Below the pieces are notes generated by a model. That model was not told where the DNA came from. It ran no database searches and was given only the letters and a program-made list of their open reading frames with translations. The position numbers were made by a program, and so were the translations under genes. A stretch of DNA of 64,000 bases from assembly GCF_003131185.1 (NCBI RefSeq), contig NZ_QFFU01000002.1, positions 62,001 to 126,000 of the forward strand. Reading direction: 5' to 3'. Every line of letters starts with the position of its first letter. Position 1 is the first letter of the stretch. The stretch comes from Pseudomonas ovata. Lineage in GTDB: Bacteria > Pseudomonadota > Gammaproteobacteria > Pseudomonadales > Pseudomonadaceae. This document shows, piece after piece, positions 53,542 to 62,954 of the stretch.

Positions 53542-54734
53542 GTAGTACCCAGACAAAACTGTTGATCGTCGACGACCTGCCAGAGAACCTGCTGGCCCTG
53601 GAAGCCTTGATCAAGCGTGAAGACCGCATCGTCTACAAGGCGCTGTCGGCCGATGAGGCGCTGTCGTTGCTGCTCCAGCACGAATTCGCCCTGGCCATGC
53701 TCGATGTGCAGATGCCCGGCATGAACGGCTTCGAACTGGCCGAGATGATGCGCAGCACGGAAAAGACCAAGCATATCCCCATCGTCTTTGTCACAGCGGC
53801 TGGCCGCGAGCTCAACTATGCCTTCAAGGGTTATGAAAGCGGTGCGGTGGACTTTCTCCACAAGCCGCTGGACATCCATGCGGTCAAGAGCAAGGTCAAT
53901 GTGTTCGTCGAGCTGTACCGCCAGCGCAAGGCCATGAAGCAGCAGGTCGAGGCGCTGGAGCAGAGCCGCCAGGAACAAGAGGTGCTGCTGCAGCGCCTGC
54001 AGGCCACCCAGGCCGAGCTGGAGCATGCCGTGCGCATGCGTGACGACTTCATGTCGATCGTCTCGCACGAGGTGCGCACGCCGCTCAACGGCCTGATCCT
54101 GGAAACCCAGTTGCGCAAGTTGCATTTGGCCAAGAACAACGAAGCCGCGTTCAGCATGGACAAGCTGCGTGGCATGGTCGAACGGGACGAGCGCCAGATC
54201 CAGAGCCTGATCCGCCTGATCGAAGACATGCTCGATGTGTCGCGCATCCGCACCGGCAAGCTGTCGATTCGCACCAGCCCGTTCGACCTGTCGGAGCTGG
54301 CCAGTCAGCTGCTGGAAAACTTTGCCGCCCAGAGTGCGGCCGCCCGCTGCTCCATAAGCCTCAGCGCCGAACAGCCGGTGATTGGCGTGTGGGACGAATT
54401 TCGCATCGAGCAGGTCATTGTCAACCTGTTGACCAATGCCTTGCGCTACGGTGCCGGCAAGCCGGTCGAAGTCCGGGTGTATGCCGACGCCGATCAGCAG
54501 CAGGCGTGCATCGAGGTCATTGACCACGGCATAGGGATTTGCGAGGCCAACCAGAAGCGGATCTTCCAGCAGTTCGAGCGGGTCACGGCCAATCATGCCG
54601 TGGCCGGGCTGGGCCTTGGGCTGTTCATTTCCGAGCAGATTGTCATGGCCCACGGTGGCCGGATTCTGGTCGAAAGCGAAGAAGGCAAGGGGTCGACCTT
54701 CATCGTGCGCCTGCCCTTGCAAGTGCCGGCGTGA
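53535..54734 (+). CDS. Receiver-first hybrid histidine kinase
   Basis: 399 residues from the ATG at 53535, overlapping cheB. N-terminal receiver (LLIVDDLPENLLALEAL, acceptor Asp in LAMLDVQMPGMNGF), a coiled coil (about 135-165), HisKA (IVSHEVRTPLNGLI) and HATPase (NLLTNALRYG, VIDHGIGI, GLGLGLFISEQ). Soluble, no sensor domain, so it takes input from the receiver. Last large gene of the plus operon; no gene name fits. Confidence 0.87.
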   Translation: MLSSTQTKLLIVDDLPENLLALEALIKREDRIVYKALSADEALSLLLQHEFALAMLDVQMPGMNGFELAEMMRSTEKTKHIPIVFVTAAGRELNYAFKGYESGAVDFLHKPLDIHAVKSKVNVFVELYRQRKAMKQQVEALEQSRQEQEVLLQRLQATQAELEHAVRMRDDFMSIVSHEVRTPLNGLILETQLRKLHLAKNNEAAFSMDKLRGMVERDERQIQSLIRLIEDMLDVSRIRTGKLSIRTSPFDLSELASQLLENFAAQSAAARCSISLSAEQPVIGVWDEFRIEQVIVNLLTNALRYGAGKPVEVRVYADADQQQACIEVIDHGIGICEANQKRIFQQFERVTANHAVAGLGLGLFISEQIVMAHGGRILVESEEGKGSTFIVRLPLQVPA

Positions 54735-54843
54735 CCCTGATGACAATAAACTCCAGCAACGCACGAATTGTCCTGCATTTCGCGCAACCTCCCGTGCATG
54801 CCGTGGTCGTATTGGCAGCTATTAGAAGATTGAAGGCCGTTCC

Positions 54844-55221
54844 ATGAGCGCTGATGCCCAAGACGTTGTACTGATCGTTGAAGACGAACCCCTGATCATG
54901 ATGCTGCTGGCCGACTACCTGTCGGGCGTGGGGTATCGTGTGCTGCAGGCCGAAAATGGCGAGCAGGCCTTCGAAATATTGGCCACGCGACCGCACCTGG
55001 ACCTGATGATCACCGATTACCGCCTGCCGGGCGGCATTTCGGGGGTGATGATTGCCGAGCCTGCCGTCAAGCTGCGCCCGGACCTGAAGGTGATTTTCAT
55101 CAGCGGCTACCCGGCGGAGATCGTCGACTCCGGCAGCCCCATCGCCTCCAGGGCGCCCATCCTGGCCAAGCCCTTCACCATGGAAACCCTGCACTCCCAG
55201 ATCGAGTCCCTGCTGGCCTGA
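54844..55221 (+). CDS. Single-domain response regulator
   Basis: 125 residues. Asp58 in LMITDYRLPGGISG, acid pocket IVEDEP, switch residues FISGY and LAKPF. Its build is close to that of the receiver at 47917. It follows the second kinase after 109 bp and is convergent with the third kinase operon, 18 bp from it. Confidence 0.9.
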   Translation: MSADAQDVVLIVEDEPLIMMLLADYLSGVGYRVLQAENGEQAFEILATRPHLDLMITDYRLPGGISGVMIAEPAVKLRPDLKVIFISGYPAEIVDSGSPIASRAPILAKPFTMETLHSQIESLLA

Positions 55222-55239
55222 TCCTGCGGCCTGACGCTG

Positions 55240-57264
55240 TCAGGCTTCGATCATCTCCCGCACTTTCGAGGTCAGGTGGTCGAACGCAAAGGGTTTGGTG
55301 ATCATCTGCATATCGCTGCCCAGAAAATCAGCACGCACGGCAGCATGCTCGGCGTAGCCGGTGATGAACAGCACCTTCAGGCCCGGGCGCAATTGCCGGG
55401 CGATTTCGGCCAGTTGCCGACCGTTCATGCCCGGCAGCCCTACATCACTGATCAGCAGATCGATGCGTGTCGCTGACTGCAGCAGCGGCACGGCGCTCTG
55501 GCCGTCGGCTGCTTCGATAAAGGCATAACCCAGCTCACTGAGCACTTCGCTGACCAGGGTGCGCACAGCCGGATCGTCCTCGACGATCAACACGGTTTCG
55601 CCGGCCTTGGCAAAGGTGGCGTTGCTCTGGAAAGTCATCTGCTCATCTTCCTGCACGCCCTGATGGCGGGGCAGGTAGAGTTTGACCGTGGTGCCACGGC
55701 CCACCTCGCTGTCGATCATCACGTGGCCACGCGATTGCTTGCTGAAGCCATAGATCATCGACAGGCCAAGGCCGGTGCCCTGGCCGATCGGCTTGGTCGT
55801 GAAAAAGGGATCGAACGCGCGACTGACCACGTTTTCCGGCATGCCGCAGCCGGTGTCGCTGACGCTGAGCAGCACGTAGTCGCCCGGCAGCAGGTTCTCG
55901 TGCGCATCGGTAAAGCTGCGCTCCAGCCGCTCGTTGCGCGTCTCGACGCGCAGCAGGCCGCCACCGGGCATGGCGTCGCGGGCATTGAGCACCAGGTTGA
56001 GCAGGGCGCTTTCAAGCTGGTTGGGATCGGCTTCAGCCGTCCACAGGTCAGTGTCCAGGCGCATGTCCAGATGAATGCTTTCGCTCAGGCTGCGCAGGAT
56101 CAGTTCGTCCATGGCCTTGACCAGGTGGTTCATTTCCACCGGCCTTGAGTCGAGTGACTGACGCCGGGAAAAAGCCAGCAGCCGGTGGGTGAGGGCGGCA
56201 GCACGGTTGGCCGAAGTCACGCCCAGGTCGATCAGGTTGTCGAGGTCATCGACCCGCCCGCGAGCGATGCGCCGGCGCATCAGCTCGAGGCTACCGATGA
56301 TGCCGGTCAGCATGTTGTTGAAGTCATGGGCGATGCCGCCGGTGAGCTGGCCCACCGCTTCCATTTTCTGTGACTGGCGCAGCACCTCCTCGTTGTGCCG
56401 CAATTGCGAGGTACGCTCTTCGACCTGTTGTTCGAGGGTCTCGTTGAGCCGTCGCAGCTCGGCTTCGGCCTGCTTGCGCTCGCTGATGTCGGAGGTGACG
56501 CCGACCAGGGCAATGACCTGGCCGCTTTTGCCATAAATGGCCCGGGCACGCACATCGACCCAGTTGAGCGAGCCGTCGGGCCACAGGTTGCGGTATTCGA
56601 TAATGAAGTCGACGCCGGTGTCCAGGCTGCGCTGCAAGGCCGATTGCATGCGCGGCTGGTCGGCGGCATAGACCGAAGCCAGCCAGTCCTCATAGCCGAA
56701 CGTGGCATTTTCATCGAGCCCGTAGTGGGCTTTGCTGATGGCCGAACAGGTCAGGGTCAGAAACTCGGCTTCCAGTTGCCACGATCCCAGGCGCCCGGCG
56801 GTGAGGGCGTTCTGCAAGCGCCTTTCGCCCTCCAGCAGGTCTTCCATGCGCGCCCGCGCCTCGTATTGACGGCGCCGGCCACGCACGGCGGTCTTTACCA
56901 GCGTGACCAGCGTCATCGGGTGAAACGGGCGCTCCAGGAAGGTCACATTGCCCAGCAGGGTGCCCAGCCGGGTCGATGGGTTCTGGTCCGGGCCGCCATG
57001 CCGGGTGAGCAAGACCACCGGCAGGTCGGACCAGGCCGGTTGACTGGCCAGCAGGTTGAGCAAAGGGTTGAAATCAGTACCGCGCAGGGCTTCGTCGGCA
57101 ATGATGGCCAACCCTGCACCGATGTTCAGCTCCCTGACCAGTTCAGTGGTATCCCTGGCGACTTTTGTGCGCAGCCCGGCTTCGTTGAGAATCGCCGAGG
57201 CGATCTGACTGTCGCGGCCCTGGGGGGCCAGGATGATTGCCCGTTCGGAAAAAGCTGGTATCAC
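55240..57264 (-). CDS. PAS hybrid histidine kinase
   Basis: 674 residues from a GTG at 57264, overlapping the KaiC-like stop (GTGA). An N-terminal receiver-like fold (about 1-130) lacking the usual DD pocket, a PAS (about 170-265), HisKA ([16 protein letters not shown]), HATPase ([22 protein letters not shown]) and a C-terminal receiver (Asp in [16 protein letters not shown]). Second gene of a unit led by the KaiC-like gene. Confidence 0.88.
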   Translation of the reverse strand: MIPAFSERAIILAPQGRDSQIASAILNEAGLRTKVARDTTELVRELNIGAGLAIIADEALRGTDFNPLLNLLASQPAWSDLPVVLLTRHGGPDQNPSTRLGTLLGNVTFLERPFHPMTLVTLVKTAVRGRRRQYEARARMEDLLEGERRLQNALTAGRLGSWQLEAEFLTLTCSAISKAHYGLDENATFGYEDWLASVYAADQPRMQSALQRSLDTGVDFIIEYRNLWPDGSLNWVDVRARAIYGKSGQVIALVGVTSDISERKQAEAELRRLNETLEQQVEERTSQLRHNEEVLRQSQKMEAVGQLTGGIAHDFNNMLTGIIGSLELMRRRIARGRVDDLDNLIDLGVTSANRAAALTHRLLAFSRRQSLDSRPVEMNHLVKAMDELILRSLSESIHLDMRLDTDLWTAEADPNQLESALLNLVLNARDAMPGGGLLRVETRNERLERSFTDAHENLLPGDYVLLSVSDTGCGMPENVVSRAFDPFFTTKPIGQGTGLGLSMIYGFSKQSRGHVMIDSEVGRGTTVKLYLPRHQGVQEDEQMTFQSNATFAKAGETVLIVEDDPAVRTLVSEVLSELGYAFIEAADGQSAVPLLQSATRIDLLISDVGLPGMNGRQLAEIARQLRPGLKVLFITGYAEHAAVRADFLGSDMQMITKPFAFDHLTSKVREMIEA

Positions 57265-58745
57265 GTCTCATCATCCTGCAACAGGGGTTGCCCATCGCCT
57301 CGGTAGCTGGGTACGCCACGCAGCACACCCTGAAAATCATGCAAAGGTGCCCCGATGCGCAAGCCTTTGTCGCTGATACGGTACTCGCGGATCGTGGTTT
57401 CGTGGGCGCCGGTGCGCTTCTTGATCACCGAAACGGCCCGGCGTACTTTGCCCAGCGCCTCGAAGTAACGCAACAGGATGACGGTGTCGGCCAGGTAAGT
57501 GATATCGACCGGCGCGCGCATGTCGCCCACCAGCCCATGCTGGGCCACGGTCATGAAGGTCGAGGCGCCCTGGCGGTTAAGGTACAGCAACAACTCGTGC
57601 ATATGCAGCACCAAGGCATTTTCTTCCGGCATGGCCGCCTGATAGCCGTTGAGGCTGTCGATGATCACGGTCTTGATCTGTTGCTTGTCCACGCAATGCC
57701 GAACCCGGTGGGAAAACTCCCCCGGCGACAGTTCCGCTGCATCCACTTGCTCGACCCATAGCTGACCGCTGTCCTGAAACGCCTGCAGATCGATGCCCAT
57801 CGCTTGCATGCGTGCATACAGCAAGCCCAGTTCTTCATCGAAGACAAACAGCCCGACGCGTTCGCCACGGGCCATGGCCTGTACCGCAAACACCAGGGAA
57901 ATAAGCGACTTGCCCGTACCGGCCGGGCCCAGCACCAGGGTGCTGGAGCCGCTGTCGACACCGCCCCCGAGCAATCCATCCAGCTCGGCAATGCCACTGC
58001 TGTACTGGCGGCGCTCGTACAGGTTGCGATGCTCGGCGGCCACCAGGCGCGGGAACACCTGCACGCCGCCTTCGAGGATGGTGAAGTCGTGAAAGCCGCC
58101 ACGGTATTTCTGGCCGCGGTACTTGATGATTTTCAACCGTCGCCGCTCGCCACCGTAGGCCGGTGTCATTTCCTGCAAGCGAATCACCCCGTGGGCCACA
58201 CTGTGCACGGTCTTGTCCAGCGTGTCGGTGGTCAGGTCGTCGAGCAACAGCACGGTTGTGTCGAAGCGCGCAAAATAGTGCTTCATCGCCAGTACCTGGC
58301 GACGGTAACGCAAGGAGCTTTGCGCCAGCAGGCGAATCTCCGAAAGGCTGTCGATCACCACCCGTGTAGGGCGGGTGCGCTCGACCGCCTCGAACAGCTT
58401 GGCAATTGTCTCGCCCAGTTCCAGGTCCGAGGAATACAGCAGGCTTTGCTGCTGCTCGGCACTGAGCAGGCTCTCCGGTGGTGTCAGTTCATACACATGG
58501 ATGTGCTCATCCAGCTCCCAGCCATGGGAGCGGGCACTGTCACGCAGCTCACGCTCTGTCTCCGATAGCGTGATGTACAGGCACGACTCACCCGCTTGCG
58601 CGCCAGTCATCAAGAACTTCAGCGCCACGGTGGTCTTGCCTGTACCAGGCTCACCTTCGACCAGAAACACATGACCGCGGGAGAACCCGCCGCTCAGGAT
58701 GTCATCCAGCCCTTCGATACCGGTTGCTGCCTTGGATGTAGTCAA
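57261..58745 (-). CDS. KaiC-like double RecA/ATPase protein
   Basis: 494 residues. Two KaiC domains in tandem: Walker A1 GEPGTGKTT (31-39), then GPAGTGKS (273-280), Walker B-like strands VVIDSLSEIR and TVIIDSLNGY, and KaiC-type start GIEGLDDILSGGFSRG, repeated as GIAELDGLLGGGVDSG. The start is a TTG at 58745, with GAGGG 6 nt upstream; no ATG is better. Shorter C-terminus than cyanobacterial KaiC and no kaiA/kaiB here. Coupled to a hybrid kinase, so it likely feeds or gates a phosphorelay. Confidence 0.9.
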   Translation of the reverse strand: MTTSKAATGIEGLDDILSGGFSRGHVFLVEGEPGTGKTTVALKFLMTGAQAGESCLYITLSETERELRDSARSHGWELDEHIHVYELTPPESLLSAEQQQSLLYSSDLELGETIAKLFEAVERTRPTRVVIDSLSEIRLLAQSSLRYRRQVLAMKHYFARFDTTVLLLDDLTTDTLDKTVHSVAHGVIRLQEMTPAYGGERRRLKIIKYRGQKYRGGFHDFTILEGGVQVFPRLVAAEHRNLYERRQYSSGIAELDGLLGGGVDSGSSTLVLGPAGTGKSLISLVFAVQAMARGERVGLFVFDEELGLLYARMQAMGIDLQAFQDSGQLWVEQVDAAELSPGEFSHRVRHCVDKQQIKTVIIDSLNGYQAAMPEENALVLHMHELLLYLNRQGASTFMTVAQHGLVGDMRAPVDITYLADTVILLRYFEALGKVRRAVSVIKKRTGAHETTIREYRISDKGLRIGAPLHDFQGVLRGVPSYRGDGQPLLQDDET

Positions 58746-58948
58746 TGAAAACCCTCATGTGGGAAAACAGGACATGGGTTCTGGCGTCTGGCCAATTGCC
58801 GCAGTGTCCTGATACTGGACCTCGAAAGAGCGGGCCGGGTTCAGAGTTTTTGCAGTATGGAGGGCAATTTTCGGACGTTTTACCAGTCTAGACCCGGGCT
58901 GGACAACGGGTGTGCAGCGGCAGGCTTTTTCCCGTTGCACATGGGATG

Positions 58949-58970
58949 AAGCGCCTTGCCCGGCGCTTTT
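58949..58970. terminator. Short GC hairpin with T-tract
   Basis: AAGCGCC / GGCGCTT stem, loop TTGCCC, then TT. It lies in the 269 bp between the divergent kaiC-like and 59015 genes, where nothing else is clear; it may be a weak terminator or attenuator. Confidence 0.4.
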
Positions 58971-59014
58971 GCCGTATAAGCGAGCATGGCGTAATAACGA
59001 GGTGAAAATCCAGT

Positions 59015-59491
59015 ATGCCTATCGATGCAATACTGGCTGAAATAGAGAAAAGTCATTTCTTTTCGGCCATGGGAAAGCGCACGGCGCAAGCGGATGATCT
59101 GATTTATGTCGATACGCTGCGCGAGGTGTTCACAGCGCCCACTGCGGCATCCTTGAAGGACGGTTACCCGCACGTTGAATGGCTGCCGACATCACCGACC
59201 CAGCACGATCCCTTCTACAGACTGGACACGCCCGACGCAGCCCTGGTCGAATGCCGGCTGACAGTCACCAGGGCGGTGATGAAGGCGATGAAAAACGTCG
59301 ACAGGCGCGCATTCATCGTCGACCAGCATGACTTCAGCCTGGCGGCGAAAAACGCGATCGGCTTTGCCTTCAGGCAGCATGTGACCGAGCGCCATTCAGG
59401 TCTGGGGCATCGTTGGGAAAGGGTGGTGGCGGTGTATTGCCTGGGGCATTGGCCGGTGGGCTATGCCGGTGACAAATTGATCGTCGTTTAA
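59015..59491 (+). CDS. Unrecognised protein
   Basis: 158 residues with a well-mixed, cytosolic-looking composition (KSHFFSAMGKRTAQADDLIYVDTLRE, LTVTRAVMKAMKNVDRRAFIVDQ, VVAVYCLGHWPVGYAGDKLIVV). No signal peptide or known motif. GAGGTG is about 12 nt before the ATG. Thirteen bases before the next gene on the same strand. Confidence 0.6.
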   Translation: MPIDAILAEIEKSHFFSAMGKRTAQADDLIYVDTLREVFTAPTAASLKDGYPHVEWLPTSPTQHDPFYRLDTPDAALVECRLTVTRAVMKAMKNVDRRAFIVDQHDFSLAAKNAIGFAFRQHVTERHSGLGHRWERVVAVYCLGHWPVGYAGDKLIVV

Positions 59492-59504
59492 GGTAAAGAG
59501 CACC

Positions 59505-60290
59505 ATGGACCGCAAGTTGAACAAGGCCATAAAACACTACTATCGAAGTGGCTCGTTGGCCGCCATGACCGACCCTGAATTGATAAACCTCCTGCATATC
59601 AACGGCATGATCGTGCCGGCCGAAGACCTGACGCACGATGAGTTGATCAAAAAACTGTTTCATGAGAAAGGCATCGCTGACCAGGCCTCGGTCGTGGCGT
59701 CTTTTCTGATAGGCCTGGAAAATGGCCTGCCGGAAAAAAGAGCCGCGCTGTCGGCGTATGCGATCATGCTCAACTTTCCGGCGCATGGTTTTGAATCGAC
59801 CCATGGCATCCAGTGTGATGTATGCGGGGTGTTCAAGAACAGAAGCCGCGACTTTACCCTGTGCAACCTGGCGCGTTATTCGGTCGGAGCCACCTACAGC
59901 GGAGCGCCTGAACAGTTGTATGTGTTCCTGAGGGAGCATAACAAGACCGCTGTGCCCGCCGTACAGTCAGTTTCCATGTTGAAGGACGTCTTGTCGGTGT
60001 TGCGGGCCGCCGATCTTCAGGACAGGCCGGTGACCCTGGAGAAAAAGCTCAGGGCGATTCCGGGCATCGGCATGGATAAAGAGCAGTCCCGCGCCTTGCT
60101 CGATTTACTGGGGCATCTGGGGGTGCTGGAAACCCCTGAGCACAAAGGGTTCGTCCATCACTACACCTACATCGGCCTTGCGCCGAGGAAAAGTCACTCC
60201 TCGGACTGGAGTTATCCGGTGGATTTCTGGACAGGCAAGGACGGCGTCAATGAAGAGGCTGTCGAGTTCTGGTTTAGTGATTATTTGTGA
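59505..60290 (+). CDS. Unrecognised protein, coupled to the gene at 59015
   Basis: 261 residues. One CxxC pair in GIQCDVCGVF, a region LRAIPGIGMDKEQSRALLDL that resembles a helix-hairpin-helix followed by a winged-helix-like segment, and a Trp-rich end (SSDWSYPVDFWTGKDG). AAGGTAAAGAGCACC precedes the ATG. Base use appears more AT-rich than in most neighbours, suggesting later acquisition. Forms a two-gene unit. Confidence 0.6.
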   Translation: MDRKLNKAIKHYYRSGSLAAMTDPELINLLHINGMIVPAEDLTHDELIKKLFHEKGIADQASVVASFLIGLENGLPEKRAALSAYAIMLNFPAHGFESTHGIQCDVCGVFKNRSRDFTLCNLARYSVGATYSGAPEQLYVFLREHNKTAVPAVQSVSMLKDVLSVLRAADLQDRPVTLEKKLRAIPGIGMDKEQSRALLDLLGHLGVLETPEHKGFVHHYTYIGLAPRKSHSSDWSYPVDFWTGKDGVNEEAVEFWFSDYL

Positions 60291-60455
60291 TCCTGGGGTT
60301 GCGCTGCAGGACGCCGTTGCAGGCCTTGTGGGATTGCGCTGAAAAGCGGGCAGGCCATTCGGGTGGTCCGGCAAATGGCACTTGCGCCGCCTTACGACGC
60401 TGGCGGCAGGCTTGTTATAGTCCCGCGCTCAGTCCCGTACGCAAAGGAACCTGCC

Positions 60456-61268
60456 GTGTCCGACTATCAAGCCTTCATCGTCCAGCTGCATGAGCAGGTC
60501 GCTCATGTGCAGATCAATCGCCCTGACAAGCTCAATGCCATGAACGCGGCGTTCTGGCACGAGATCAGGGCGATTTTCCAATGGATCGATGAGCACGATG
60601 GCATCCGCGCGGTGGTGATCAGCGGCGCGGGCAAGCACTTTTCCTCCGGTATCGACCTGGCCCTGCTGGGCGCGGTCGCCAGCGAGCTGGGGCCTGATGC
60701 CGGGCGCAATGCGCGGCTGTTGCGGCGCAAGATCGAGCAGATGCAGGCCTCGTTCACGGCCGTTGCTCAATGCCGCAAGCCGGTGCTGGCAGCCGTGCAG
60801 GGATACTGCCTGGGCGCCGGGGTCGATTTGATTGCCGCCTGCGACATGCGCTATGCCGCCGTTGATGCGCAGTTCGCCATTCGTGAAATCGACATGGGCA
60901 TGGCAGCCGATGTCGGCACCCTGCAACGCTTGCCACGTATCATCGGTGATGGCCTGCTGCGAGAGCTGGCCTACACCGGGCGCAGCGTTCACGCACAGGA
61001 GGCCGTACAGGTCGGCCTGGTCAATCGGGTCTACGACGATCACGCGCAATTGCTGGACGGGGTACTGGCCATTGCGCGGCAGATCGCACAAAAATCACCG
61101 ATTGCCATCGAAGGCAGCAAGCGCATGATCGACTACATGCGCGACCATCGCATCGATGATGGCCTGGAACACGTTGCTATCTGGAACGCGTCCATGCTGC
61201 AATCAGCCGATCTCAAGCTGGCCATGATGGCTTCGATGAGCAAGCAAAAGCCGGTGTTCGACGATTGA
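60456..61268 (+). CDS. Crotonase, delta(3,5)-delta(2,4)-dienoyl-CoA isomerase type
   Basis: 270 residues from a GTG at 60456 with AAAGGA 8 nt upstream. [14 protein letters not shown] and [21 protein letters not shown] closely match the mammalian and bacterial dienoyl-CoA isomerase pattern (ECH1), with the catalytic acid in the second. Shifts double bonds of odd-position unsaturated fatty acyl-CoAs during beta-oxidation. Stand-alone gene. Confidence 0.85.
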   Translation: MSDYQAFIVQLHEQVAHVQINRPDKLNAMNAAFWHEIRAIFQWIDEHDGIRAVVISGAGKHFSSGIDLALLGAVASELGPDAGRNARLLRRKIEQMQASFTAVAQCRKPVLAAVQGYCLGAGVDLIAACDMRYAAVDAQFAIREIDMGMAADVGTLQRLPRIIGDGLLRELAYTGRSVHAQEAVQVGLVNRVYDDHAQLLDGVLAIARQIAQKSPIAIEGSKRMIDYMRDHRIDDGLEHVAIWNASMLQSADLKLAMMASMSKQKPVFDD

Positions 61269-61293
61269 GCCCGGTTCACACAGGAGTTACTGC

Positions 61294-62139
61294 ATGACAC
61301 GCCGTTGGACCACTGCCGTGCTGGACCCTCAAACCCCGGGCGGGCGCGCCGTGGTGTACAGCCCCCAGGGTTTCCTGCTGGGCGAGCAAGGGGTGCTGTT
61401 TTCCCGGCAATGGCTGGCCAGCCTCGACCTGCCGCTGTTGGGCGAGCACGGTATCGGCCATTTCGAGGGGGAGCCTGTGTATGTCTGGGTGCTGCAGCAC
61501 CCGGTAGAGGTCGAAGGCCTGGCCTGGCAGGGCCTGCGCCAGTTCATGCTCGAGGGCGATTACGCCGTCTACCAGAAGCTGGGCTATGCCGCACAGATTG
61601 CCACCTGGTTCCGGGAACATCGTTTCTGTGGCGCGTGCGGCAAGCCGACGGTGCAGGTGCCTGGCGAGCGGGCGATGTACTGCGCCGACGACAACCTGCG
61701 TTTCTATCCGCGTATTTCCCCGAGCATGATCGTGTTGATCACCCGCGGTGACGAGGTGCTGCTGGCCCGTTCGCCGCGCTTCGTGACCGGGGTCTACAGC
61801 ACCCTGGCCGGATTTGCCGAGCCGGGGGAGTCGGCCGAGGATTGCGTGCGCCGCGAGGTGATGGAAGAGGTGCAGGTGCGGATCCGCAACATTCAGTACG
61901 TGGGCAGCCAGTGCTGGCCGTTCCCGCACTCGATGATGCTGGGGTTTCATGCCGAATATGAAAGTGGCGACATCGTGCCTCAAGCCGACGAGATCGAGGA
62001 TGCCCGCTGGTTCAGCATCCACGACATGCCGCCGCTGCCGGCCAGCCGCTCGATTGCCCGGCATCTGATCGAGTTGTACCTGGCGCGCCGCTCAGGCGCC
62101 CCCGAACCAGTGCTGCCAGGCCAGGCGGACAGTGAGTAG
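61294..62139 (+). CDS. nudC: NADH pyrophosphatase NudC
   Basis: 281 residues. Nudix box [20 protein letters not shown] followed by VQV, plus the NudC-specific SQCWPFPHS (usual form SQPWPFPxS; Pro207 is Cys). Zinc ribbon has C112, C115, C130 but Asp133 where the fourth Cys is expected. It removes NAD caps from RNA or hydrolyses NADH. Overlaps the convergent permease by 48 bp. Confidence 0.87.
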   Translation: MTRRWTTAVLDPQTPGGRAVVYSPQGFLLGEQGVLFSRQWLASLDLPLLGEHGIGHFEGEPVYVWVLQHPVEVEGLAWQGLRQFMLEGDYAVYQKLGYAAQIATWFREHRFCGACGKPTVQVPGERAMYCADDNLRFYPRISPSMIVLITRGDEVLLARSPRFVTGVYSTLAGFAEPGESAEDCVRREVMEEVQVRIRNIQYVGSQCWPFPHSMMLGFHAEYESGDIVPQADEIEDARWFSIHDMPPLPASRSIARHLIELYLARRSGAPEPVLPGQADSE

Positions 62140-62871
62140 CAATACCATGGTGATGAACACCGGGCGGATGAACCTGGCCCCGCCCTTGATCGCGGTGCCG
62201 GCACCAAAATAGGCACCCAGCATCACCGCCAGGCCCATGCTGACGCCGATCACCACATCGACCTGGCCGGAGAACGCAAACACCGACAGCGCCGCGGCAT
62301 TGCTGACAAAGTTCATGCTGCGCGCCACGCCGCTGGCCTTGACCAGGTCGACGGGGTAGAGCAGCAGGGTGCTGACGGTCCAGAAAGCGCCTGTGCCAGG
62401 GCCGGCTATACCGTCATAAAATCCCAGGCCCAGCCCTTGTGGTAACTGGCGACCTTGCTTGATCGGCGCATCGCTGAGCAGCGGCGCCTTCGGCGTGCCG
62501 CCGAACAGCAGGTAGATGCCGCAGGCGAACACCACCACCGGCAACATCTGGTTGATCCATTCGGCCGGCAGGTAATGAGCGACAATGGCACCGATCAAGG
62601 CACCCGCGGCGGTACCGAACAACGCCGGTTTCCATTGTCCGGGATCGAACAGTTTGCGCCGGTAATAGGTAAAACTGGCAGTGGCCGAACCAAAGGTGGC
62701 ACACAGTTTATTGGTGCCCAGCACCAGATGCGGCGGCAGGCCGGCGGTCATCAGGGCCGGTGTGGTGAGCAGGCCACCACCGCCGGCGATGGCATCGATA
62801 AAGCCGGCCACGAAAGCGACGACGGCGAGAATGGCAAGGGTCGTGGGTTCGACACTGAGTTCAAAGGGCAT
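62092..62871 (-). CDS. TauE/SafE-family permease (YfcA-like)
   Basis: 259 residues, about eight helices. [37 protein letters not shown] at the N-terminus and [17 protein letters not shown] in the middle are TauE/SafE repeats; the family moves sulfonates, sulfite or related anions. Convergent with nudC, sharing 48 bp. Confidence 0.85.
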   Translation of the reverse strand: MPFELSVEPTTLAILAVVAFVAGFIDAIAGGGGLLTTPALMTAGLPPHLVLGTNKLCATFGSATASFTYYRRKLFDPGQWKPALFGTAAGALIGAIVAHYLPAEWINQMLPVVVFACGIYLLFGGTPKAPLLSDAPIKQGRQLPQGLGLGFYDGIAGPGTGAFWTVSTLLLYPVDLVKASGVARSMNFVSNAAALSVFAFSGQVDVVIGVSMGLAVMLGAYFGAGTAIKGGARFIRPVFITMVLLLTVRLAWQHWFGGA

Positions 62872-62954
62872 GACGGAGGACTTGTTCGGCAGGGGGGCAG
62901 AATGGCTGCCCGAAGGCCGCGCATTCTACCGTCATCGCTGCCGGTTGTCAGACC

